5,133 nt of DNA. It comes from an uncultured Prevotellaceae bacterium (lineage in GTDB: Bacteria > Bacteroidota > Bacteroidia > Bacteroidales > Bacteroidaceae). Shown one piece after another: positions 1-5,130 of the stretch; the first letter of the stretch is position 1; the number at the start of each line of letters is the position of its first letter. The notes under the pieces were generated by a model. It was not told the origin of the DNA. It made no database searches and saw only the letters and a list, made by a program, of their open reading frames with translations. The position numbers and the translations under genes are program-made. The DNA lies in the NCBI GenBank assembly GCA_946539475.1, contig CAMNHM010000162.1, positions 1 through 5,133 of the forward strand. The letters run 5' to 3'.

Positions 1-49
1 GGACACACGGATTTTCAGTCCGATGCTCTACCAACTGAGCTAAGGCACC
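1..49 (-). tRNA. tRNA-Phe (anticodon GAA), 3' part cut off by the window edge
   Basis: Read on the minus strand, the 5' end is at 49 and begins GGTGCCT, followed by TA and a normal D arm (GCTC, AGTTGGTA, GAGC). The anticodon loop is CTGAAAA, with anticodon GAA at 16-14, so it decodes phenylalanine. The anticodon stem has four good pairs (CGGA with TCCG), but its outermost pair, 27-43, is T opposite T. The window ends just after the variable loop, at about tRNA position 49, so the T arm and 3' acceptor strand lie outside. The gene has its own promoter and lies downstream of thiL on the same strand. Confidence 0.95.
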
Positions 50-155
50 ATTGTCAGGTTGCATTCCTTTCGTTTGCGGGTGCAAAGGTACGAACATTTT
101 TCCGTTCCACCAAACTTTTTCGTGTTTTTTTTCAAAAAAAGTAGAAAATAGTCTT
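50..155. other. AT-rich intergenic gap between thiL and tRNA-Phe
   Basis: This 106-nt gap follows the thiL stop codon. It contains homopolymer runs (T at 125-132, A at 134-140) and the tRNA-Phe promoter. I find no GC-rich stem followed by a T run, so there is no canonical intrinsic terminator for the operon. On the minus strand the A run reads as seven Ts about 16 nt after the thiL stop, but only weak A/T pairing precedes it. Operon transcripts may therefore run into the tRNA or end by another route. Confidence 0.6.
83..114 (-). promoter_or_regulatory. Bacteroidetes-type promoter for tRNA-Phe
   Basis: On the minus strand a TTTG box (114-111) is followed by a 20-nt spacer and TACCTTTG (90-83). 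This matches the Bacteroidetes primary sigma factor consensus (TTTG at -33, TAnnTTTG at -7) exactly. Transcription would start around 75-79, leaving a leader of roughly 25-30 nt before the tRNA 5' end. The bases after the -7 box (CACCCGC) are GC-rich. The start point is inferred from spacing. Confidence 0.8.
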
Positions 156-1259
156 TTACAGCGGGTTCCACCCCTGCGCTTTGAGCTCAAACTCCTGATT
201 GTCGCGGGTGACGAGCATCACGCCGAGCGCTGGTTCGGTGATGTGGCCGATGAGGTGTACATCCTCTATCTGCCCGATGCGCTCATGGTCGCCGATGGGC
301 ACGGTGAAGAGCAGTTCGTAGTCCTCGCCGCCGTTGAGGGCACAGGTGGTGACGTTCATGTTCATCTCCTCAGCCATTACGGCGGTCTGGTAGTCGATGG
401 GGATGCGGTTCTCGAAGATGCGGCAACCCACGCCCGACTGTCGGCAGATGTGCATGAGCTCGGAGGAGAGGCCGTCGCTGATGTCCATCATGGCGGTGGG
501 ACGGATGCCTGCCTCGCGGAGCCGCTGGATGATGTCGCCTCGGGCTTCGGCCTGCAACTGGCGCTGCAGGAGGTACTCCTTGCCGGAGAAGTCGGGCTGG
601 AAATCCTTCAGGGATGCGAGCTGGGTGTTGAGTGCTCCGACTTTCTGGCTGTCACCCTTGGCTTTGGCCTCGGCAATCTTTTTCTGCAGGTCGTCCACCT
701 GTCCGTAGTAGACCGATTTCTCCCGTTCGAGCAGTTGCAGGCCCATGTAGGCGGCTCCCAGGTCGCCGGAGACGCAGACAAGGTCCGTGGGACGGGCACC
801 GTTGCGATAGACGATATCCTCGTGTCGGGCCTCGCCGATACAGGTGATCGAGATGGCCAGTCCGGTGTAGCTGCTGGTGGTGTCGCCACCGACGATGTCG
901 ACGCCCCATTTCTCGCAGGCCAGTCGGAGTCCGGTATAGAACTCCTCCATGTCCTCCACTTTAAAGCGCTTGCTGATGGCCAGCGAGACGGTGATCTGTC
1001 GGGGTGTGCCGTTCATGGCGAAGACATCGCTGATGTTGACCATGGCCGACTTATAGCCCAGGTGGCGCAGGTCGGTGTAGGTCAGGTCGAAGTGTACGCC
1101 CTCCATGAGCAGGTCGGTGGTGACGAGCACCTCGGTGTCGGGGTAGGAGAGTACGGCACAGTCGTCGCCCACGCCTTTCCGGGTGGAGGGGTTCTTGGCG
1201 ACGAGGTCTTTGGTGAGGCGGTCGATGAGTCCGAACTCGCCTAATGATGATATTTCCAC
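156..1259 (-). CDS. thiL: Thiamine-monophosphate kinase ThiL
   Basis: ThiL phosphorylates thiamine monophosphate with ATP to give thiamine diphosphate, the last step of thiamine cofactor synthesis, in the cytoplasm. The 367-residue product shows the family motifs in order: N-terminal LGEFGLI (6-12), GVGDDCAVL (29-37), TTDLLMEGVHFD (47-58), NISDVFAMNG (75-84), GGDTTSS (124-130), MDISDGLSSEL (258-268) and NGGEDYELLF (309-318). The conserved Asp residues that bind Mg-ATP in this PurM/ThiL-type fold are present. The start is GTG at 1259-1257. The lpxK stop lies in the same frame exactly seven codons upstream with no ATG or TTG between, so no longer ordinary start exists. It is the third gene of the sppA-lpxK-thiL operon, 21 nt after lpxK. 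It is longer than the roughly 325-residue E. coli protein, mainly because of a charged helical insertion at about residues 184-217. Confidence 0.97.
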   Translation of the reverse strand: MEISSLGEFGLIDRLTKDLVAKNPSTRKGVGDDCAVLSYPDTEVLVTTDLLMEGVHFDLTYTDLRHLGYKSAMVNISDVFAMNGTPRQITVSLAISKRFKVEDMEEFYTGLRLACEKWGVDIVGGDTTSSYTGLAISITCIGEARHEDIVYRNGARPTDLVCVSGDLGAAYMGLQLLEREKSVYYGQVDDLQKKIAEAKAKGDSQKVGALNTQLASLKDFQPDFSGKEYLLQRQLQAEARGDIIQRLREAGIRPTAMMDISDGLSSELMHICRQSGVGCRIFENRIPIDYQTAVMAEEMNMNVTTCALNGGEDYELLFTVPIGDHERIGQIEDVHLIGHITEPALGVMLVTRDNQEFELKAQGWNPL

Positions 1260-1280
1260 GATTCTTTCTGTTTTTGGGGA

Positions 1281-2471
1281 TTATTTGAAGCTGATGGTCA
1301 GAGGTTTCTCCTCCGACTTGTCGGCACGGCGTACCTTGGTCTCGCTCTTGCCGGTGGCCAGGATGCTGTTCCTGGAGTTTTTCAGCACGTAGTTTCTGAT
1401 GGTCTCGTTGAAGGTCTCCTCGCCGTCGAGCATGAAGCTCACCTTGACGGGCAGGGCATAGGTGGCCTGCCTGACTGCGGGGCTAAGTCCTTCTACCTCG
1501 TAGAGGCGGGCTGCGTCTTTCTCGGTGGTGATGACCAGCCTCGGTTGGGGCAGGGCCTCGAAGGCCTCGTTGATGCGGCGGATATCTTTCCGGCTGAACC
1601 TGTGGTGGTCGGCGAAGGCCATGGGGGTGATGGAGGCCGGCGTGGCTTCGTTCTGGATGTCGAGCAGCATCTGCTTGGGCGAGGCGATGCCCGTGAGCAG
1701 CAGCACGTGGCGGCCTGCGAGGCAGTCCAGGGGTGCTTCGGCATCTTCTGCCAGGGGGCAGCCTTCACTGAACACGGGTCGCGGGGCGTCGTAGCTGAAT
1801 GTGGTGAAGAAGAGCTTCTGGTAGGGGTAGAGGTTCATCTGCTTGGTCAGCACGCGGAAGTCCATGGGCGTCAGCGTCTTGGGACACTTGGTGACGATGA
1901 CGATGTCGGCCCTGTCCTTGCTCTTGAGGGGCTCGCGGAGTCGTCCGGCAGGCAACAGCATGTCATGGATGATGAGTCGGTGGTGGTCTACGAGCAGGAT
2001 GTTGATGCCGGGCTTCACGTAGCGGTGCTGGAAGGCATCGTCGAGCAGGATGACGTCGGTGCCGCTGGTCTCATCGGTACTGAGCAGCGTCTCGATGCCG
2101 TGGGTGCGCTTCTTGTCGACGGCCACGGCAATGTCGGGGAACCGATGCTTGATCTGCCACGGCTCGTCGCCCAGCAGCCGCATGGGAGTGTCGGACGTGG
2201 CCAACAGGAATCCGTGGCTCTTGCGCTTGTAGCCCCGGCTGAGCACGGCCACCTTCAGCCGGTCTTTCAGCAGGGCGGCGAGATACTCCACGTGGGGGGT
2301 CTTGCCCGTACCGCCCACGGTGATGTTGCCCACCGAGATGACGGGTACGGCATACGTCCGGCTCTTCAGGACACCTGCCTCGAAGAGCATGTTCCTGAAG
2401 GCTACGCCGGCGCCGTAGAGCCAACTCAGCGGCAGCAGCTTCTTGTTGAGACGGATGAGACTTTCTGACAC
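1281..2471 (-). CDS. lpxK: Tetraacyldisaccharide 4'-kinase LpxK
   Basis: LpxK transfers the ATP gamma-phosphate to the 4' position of the tetraacyldisaccharide 1-phosphate lipid A precursor, giving lipid IVA on the cytoplasmic face of the inner membrane. The 396-residue product has the expected hydrophobic N-terminal segment (LLPLSWLYGAGVAFRN, 12-27), the P-loop GNITVGGTGKTP (48-59), LSRGY (77-81), the LLDDAFQHR motif (142-150), PAGRLREP (174-181), FADHHRFS (286-293) and TTEKDAARL (315-323). The start is GTG (2471-2469). The sppA stop is in frame six codons upstream with no ATG between, and this start gives a normal LpxK N-terminus. The purine-rich AGAGAGAAA just before it may help initiation. 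The protein is longer than E. coli LpxK (about 328 residues). Part of the excess is a polar, lysine-rich C-terminal tail after about residue 367. It is the middle gene of the operon, 18 nt after sppA and 21 nt before thiL. Confidence 0.97.
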   Translation of the reverse strand: MSESLIRLNKKLLPLSWLYGAGVAFRNMLFEAGVLKSRTYAVPVISVGNITVGGTGKTPHVEYLAALLKDRLKVAVLSRGYKRKSHGFLLATSDTPMRLLGDEPWQIKHRFPDIAVAVDKKRTHGIETLLSTDETSGTDVILLDDAFQHRYVKPGINILLVDHHRLIIHDMLLPAGRLREPLKSKDRADIVIVTKCPKTLTPMDFRVLTKQMNLYPYQKLFFTTFSYDAPRPVFSEGCPLAEDAEAPLDCLAGRHVLLLTGIASPKQMLLDIQNEATPASITPMAFADHHRFSRKDIRRINEAFEALPQPRLVITTEKDAARLYEVEGLSPAVRQATYALPVKVSFMLDGEETFNETIRNYVLKNSRNSILATGKSETKVRRADKSEEKPLTISFK

Positions 2472-2489
2472 GTTTCTCTCTCTAATCTG

Positions 2490-4298
2490 TTACTTGACTC
2501 GGATATCGTCGAGCAGGCGGGCCTGGATGCGACTGCTGTTCTGGAGGTCGCTGCGCACCTGCATCAAGGGTTCGTAGAGGTCGCCGAGCAGGGCCTTGAG
2601 TTCGGCCTGCAGCTTGCCGTCGAGGTAGGTGCCCTTCTGCTTACTGCCGAAGAGCTGGTCTGTCCAGTCGCTCTTGCCGGGGTAGGTCTCGGTGTGGTAC
2701 TCCTTGAGCTTGGCCAGCTGGGCGGCCTTCTTCACAGCGTCGTCGAGGCTGCCGAGCTGGTCTACGAGCTTGATCTTCAGGGCGTCGGAGGCCAGCCATA
2801 CACGGCCCTGGGCGATGCTGTCGACATCGGCGGGCTTGATGCCGCGGCCCTCGGAGACGATGCGGAGGAAGTCCTGATAGCCACGGTCCACGTGGGTCTG
2901 CAGGTACTTCATGATCTCTTCGTTGTCCTTGCCTAATATGAGGTCTTCTTCGAAATGGGTATACTTATTGGTGGCCACTCCGTCGAAGGTGACGCCGAGC
3001 TTGTCCTGTACCAGTCCGCTGAAGTTGGGGACCAGTCCGAAGATACCGATGGAGCCGGTGATGGTGGTGGGCTCGGCGAAGATGTAGTTGGCGGGCGAAC
3101 TGATCCAGTAGCCGCCCGAGGCGGCTGCGCCTCCCATGGAGACGACGATGGGCTTCTTGGCCTTGACGAGCTTCACGGCGTGGCGGATCTGCTCGGAGGC
3201 CACGGCACTGCCGCCGCCGGAGTTGACGCGGAAGACGACGGCCTTCACGTCGTCATCGTCGGCCAGCTTCCTCAGGTCCTGGGCCGTGGTCTTGCCCACG
3301 ATGCTGTGGCCACCGCCGTCGAGCAGGTTCAGGGCCTCGTTGTCCACGATACTGCCGTAGGCGTAGTAGATGGCTATCTTCTCGCCGTCGCTCTTGTCCT
3401 TCGACTTCACGTTGAGCATCTCCGAGAGTGTCAGCTGGGGGATGTCGTCGTCATCGTCGAGCTTCAGGCGCTTCTTGATCTCGGCCTTGATCTCCTCGGG
3501 GTAGAGCACCTTGTCGACGAGCTTGGCCTTCACGTAGTCGTTGACACTGGCCAGGGCCATGATGCTGTCGCTGGCCAGCTGGTCGAGCTGTTCGGCCTTC
3601 ACCTTGCGGCCCTCGGCCATCTCCTTGAGCCAGTAGCGCCAGATGCCGCTGGTGTAGGCCATGCGCTGCTCGCGGTCGTAGTCGCTCATGCTGGTCTGGA
3701 TGTTGCGCTCCACGGCACTCTTGTACTTGCCCACCTTGGCCACCTGGTACTTCACGCCGAGCTTGTCGTACAGGCCCTTATAGTATTCGCCCTTCACGCC
3801 GAGACCCTTGAAGTCGATCATGCCCTCGGCATTCAGGTAGATATTGTCGGCCACCGATGCCACGTAGTAGGCACCCTGCAGGTACTGGTCGGCATAGGCC
3901 ACGATCCACTTGCCGCTCTTCTTGAAGTCCTTCAGGGCGTCGCGCAACTGCTGGGCCGTGGCGGGCGAGTCGAAGGTGACGGTACCGCCCTCCAGATAGA
4001 TGCCCTTCACGTCCTCGTTGTCCTTGGCCTTGCGGATGGCCTTGACGAGGTCGTCCAGACCCATGGCGCTCATGTCGGCGGCTCCCATGAGTGCATCCAG
4101 CGGACTGCCTCCCTCGGCACGCTCGTCGACGGTGCCGGAGAGCGAGATGACGAAGACGCTGTTGTCCTTGACTTTCGTGGAGGCCGACTCACTGGCCACC
4201 ATCCCCACGAGGGAGATGACCATGAACAGGCCGCTGAGCGTGATGAAGATTGCGATGCCACAGATGGTGGCGAGTGTCATTTTAAAGAACTGTTTCAT
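2490..4298 (-). CDS. sppA: Signal peptide peptidase SppA, long (67K) type
   Basis: SppA is an inner-membrane serine protease of family S49 that degrades signal peptides left after secretion. The 602-residue product is close to the 618 residues of E. coli SppA and has the same two-domain layout. An N-terminal membrane anchor spans about residues 8-36, followed by an N-terminal S49-like domain (about 48-265) and a C-terminal S49 domain (about 306-530). The catalytic dyad is visible by motif. The general-base Lys is K193 in VGKYKSAVE, and the nucleophile is S394 in GGAAASGGYWIS. TGSIGIFG (414-421) is also conserved. The oxyanion-region motif usually written RVNSPGGS is RVNSGGGS here (357-364). 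Acidic runs occur at D281-D285 and D347-D350. The ATG start (4298-4296) gives a normal anchor, with AAGG only 3 nt upstream. It is the first gene of the operon and has a likely promoter at 4335-4366. Confidence 0.97.
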   Translation of the reverse strand: MKQFFKMTLATICGIAIFITLSGLFMVISLVGMVASESASTKVKDNSVFVISLSGTVDERAEGGSPLDALMGAADMSAMGLDDLVKAIRKAKDNEDVKGIYLEGGTVTFDSPATAQQLRDALKDFKKSGKWIVAYADQYLQGAYYVASVADNIYLNAEGMIDFKGLGVKGEYYKGLYDKLGVKYQVAKVGKYKSAVERNIQTSMSDYDREQRMAYTSGIWRYWLKEMAEGRKVKAEQLDQLASDSIMALASVNDYVKAKLVDKVLYPEEIKAEIKKRLKLDDDDDIPQLTLSEMLNVKSKDKSDGEKIAIYYAYGSIVDNEALNLLDGGGHSIVGKTTAQDLRKLADDDDVKAVVFRVNSGGGSAVASEQIRHAVKLVKAKKPIVVSMGGAAASGGYWISSPANYIFAEPTTITGSIGIFGLVPNFSGLVQDKLGVTFDGVATNKYTHFEEDLILGKDNEEIMKYLQTHVDRGYQDFLRIVSEGRGIKPADVDSIAQGRVWLASDALKIKLVDQLGSLDDAVKKAAQLAKLKEYHTETYPGKSDWTDQLFGSKQKGTYLDGKLQAELKALLGDLYEPLMQVRSDLQNSSRIQARLLDDIRVK

Positions 4299-4334
4299 AC
4301 ACCTTATTTATAATATAGTCATTGTAATTGGCGA

Positions 4335-4366
4335 CAAAGATAGGTATTTTTTTTGAATTGGTGAAA
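4335..4366 (-). promoter_or_regulatory. Likely promoter of the sppA-lpxK-thiL operon
   Basis: On the minus strand TATCTTTG (4342-4335) fits the -7 consensus TAnnTTTG exactly. Twenty nucleotides upstream is TTTC (4366-4363), a 3-of-4 match to the -33 TTTG box. The predicted leader to the sppA ATG is about 25-35 nt. With only 18 and 21 nt between the downstream genes, and no promoter-like sequence there, this probably drives all three. Confidence 0.68.
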
Positions 4367-4382
4367 AAATCTTGCTTTTTTC
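4363..4382. repeat. Perfect A/T inverted repeat between the divergent promoters
   Basis: GAAAAAA (4363-4369) and TTTTTTC (4376-4382) are perfect inverse complements around a 6-nt centre, TCTTGC. The left arm contains the putative sppA -33 box and the right arm directly abuts the lipoprotein -33 box. It could be an operator, an A-tract DNA bend or an UP-like element, or simply chance in AT-rich DNA. The sequence is certain and the function is not. Confidence 0.45.
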
Positions 4383-4413
4383 TTTGGTTATTGGCCGAAA
4401 TATCTTAATTTTG
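4383..4413 (+). promoter_or_regulatory. Bacteroidetes-type promoter of the thioredoxin-fold lipoprotein gene
   Basis: TTTG (4383-4386), a 19-nt spacer and TAATTTTG (4406-4413) match the Bacteroidetes consensus exactly. The ATG at 4419 begins only 5 nt after the -7 box, so the start of transcription should fall at or just before the start codon, giving a leaderless or near-leaderless mRNA. Confidence 0.78.
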
Positions 4414-4418
4414 CAGGG

Positions 4419-4919
4419 ATGAAACGGTTATTGTACATATTTGCGGTCGTCAGCCTGCTCTGCGGATGCGTCGTCGACGAGTCGGGCGAACGGGACGCCG
4501 GCTCCGACGAAGGATCAGTCGTCAGGGTGGGGGACAAGCTGCCCCGCTTCTCCGTCGAGGTGACCGACGGTCTGATGCGCTGGCAGTTCTCCTCCGTCAG
4601 TCTCGGAGGCCCCACGGTGATTGTCTTCTTCAACACCGGGTGTATCGACTGTCAGCGGGAGTTGCCAGAACTCAATGACTACTACTTGCGCCACCGGTCC
4701 GACCCCGGGTTCAGCATGATTGCCATCGCCCGCGAGGAGTCGGAGGAGAGCATCGCCGCCTTCTGGCAGGCTCATCAGCTCGCCATCCCTTATTCCCCCC
4801 AGCCAGACCGCAGCATCTATAACCTCTTCGCGCTCAGCACTATCCCTCGTGCCTACCGGTGCACCGCCGACGGAACCGTCGTGTGGATGGGCATCGAGAA
4901 TTTTGATATCGGTGAGTGA
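4419..4919 (+). CDS. Thioredoxin-fold (TlpA/ResA-like) lipoprotein
   Basis: This 166-residue protein is probably an envelope thiol-disulfide oxidoreductase of the TlpA/ResA/AhpC-TSA group. Its partner and direction (oxidising or reducing) cannot be read from sequence. A signal peptide (residues 1-16, KR then a hydrophobic core) ends in a lipobox LCGC, making C17 the lipidated residue. The mature N-terminus is acidic (VVDESGERD). The fold follows: VGDKLPRFSVEV (37-48), the strand TVIVFFNTGC (66-75) leading into the active site CIDC (C75, C78), RELPEL (80-85), and the cis-proline motif STIPRAY (140-146). The chain stops soon after the strand TVVWMGI (153-159), so the usual C-terminal helix of the fold appears to be missing. 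The reading frame ends in tandem TGA TGA stops. The ATG gives an intact signal peptide, and the next in-frame ATG (M53) would remove it. It is transcribed divergently from sppA. Confidence 0.9.
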   Translation: MKRLLYIFAVVSLLCGCVVDESGERDAGSDEGSVVRVGDKLPRFSVEVTDGLMRWQFSSVSLGGPTVIVFFNTGCIDCQRELPELNDYYLRHRSDPGFSMIAIAREESEESIAAFWQAHQLAIPYSPQPDRSIYNLFALSTIPRAYRCTADGTVVWMGIENFDIGE

Positions 4920-5021
4920 TGAATGTAATGGGACTTAAATGTTATTCTGTTTCTGTAAAATGAACTCCAATTCACTATATTTCCTTTAAACTTCCAAGGG
5001 TGTCTCGTATTTTTTGCATGC

Positions 5022-5051
5022 AGCGGCGAAGTTCGGAAGAATTCCGCCGCT
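5022..5051 (+). terminator. GC-rich imperfect hairpin, possible terminator or regulatory structure
   Basis: AGCGGCG (5022-5028) pairs with CGCCGCT (5045-5051). The stem continues with AA/TT (5029-5030 with 5042-5043) and TTC/GAA (5032-5034 with 5039-5041), with single-base bulges at G5031 and C5044. The loop is GGAA, a GNRA tetraloop. That gives about 12 pairs. The tail ATTGTTTGG is not a proper T run, so intrinsic termination of the lipoprotein gene is only moderately supported. A shorter alternative stem (CGGAA/TTCCG, 5034-5046) excludes the longer fold. Confidence 0.5.
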
Positions 5052-5055
5052 ATTG

Positions 5056-5087
5056 TTTGGCAGATTAAGGAATTTGTTGTATCTTTG
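5056..5087 (+). promoter_or_regulatory. Bacteroidetes-type promoter for the gene beyond the right edge
   Basis: TTTG (5056-5059), a 20-nt spacer and TATCTTTG (5080-5087) match the Bacteroidetes consensus exactly. Transcription should begin around 5091-5097, giving an A-rich leader of roughly 35-40 nt before the ATG at 5131. The hairpin at 5022-5051 ends 4 nt upstream of the -33 box. Confidence 0.8.
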
Positions 5088-5130
5088 CGGCAAAAAGAGG
5101 AATACTTTAACAGACATACTAACAAAACAG

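Larger units (their letters stand above)
4920..5130. other. Non-coding gap between the lipoprotein gene and the next plus-strand gene
   Basis: The 211-nt gap is AT-rich apart from a GC-rich hairpin at 5022-5051. It also contains an 8-nt palindrome, TGCATGCA (5015-5022), a T run (5010-5015) and a promoter (5056-5087). There is no convincing gene. A 14-codon ORF overlapping the lipoprotein stop has no supporting feature. A long minus-strand ORF across the gap is antisense to the lipoprotein gene and to the promoter. Confidence 0.6.

Noticed and set aside
125..140. T8-C-A7 run after thiL as a terminator hairpin
   Set aside because: The complementary runs are nearly contiguous, leaving no loop, and the stem is pure A/T. 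It is not a credible intrinsic terminator.
51..1244. 397-codon plus-strand open frame opposite thiL
   Set aside because: It lies antisense to a ThiL gene with all family motifs, and its translation is low-complexity (Val, Gly, Asp, His-rich) with no recognisable domain. It is a by-product of GC-biased codon use.
1545..2468. 307-codon plus-strand open frame opposite lpxK
   Set aside because: It is antisense to well-supported lpxK, has biased composition and no motif, and has no promoter or start context.
3444..3458. GTC/ATC trinucleotide run as a microsatellite
   Set aside because: It encodes the D281-D285 acidic run of SppA in frame and is too short to be a notable tandem repeat.
2955..4313. 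452-codon plus-strand open frame opposite sppA
   Set aside because: The Leu/Val/Gly/His-rich translation mirrors the SppA codons. SppA has its catalytic residues and membrane anchor, and the antisense frame has nothing recognisable.
4919..4963. 14-codon plus-strand ORF (ATGA overlap with the lipoprotein stop)
   Set aside because: It is too short to support, and has no composition or context evidence. It could only be noted as possible translational coupling.
4983..5015. CCTT/AAGG mini-stem followed by a T run as the lipoprotein terminator
   Set aside because: It has only four pairs with a 9-nt loop, and the T run starts 10 nt after the stem, which is too weak and too far.
4853..5125. 90-codon minus-strand open frame across the right-hand gap
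   Set aside because: It runs antisense over the 3' end of the lipoprotein gene, the hairpin and an exact plus-strand promoter. It has no promoter of its own and no recognisable domain.
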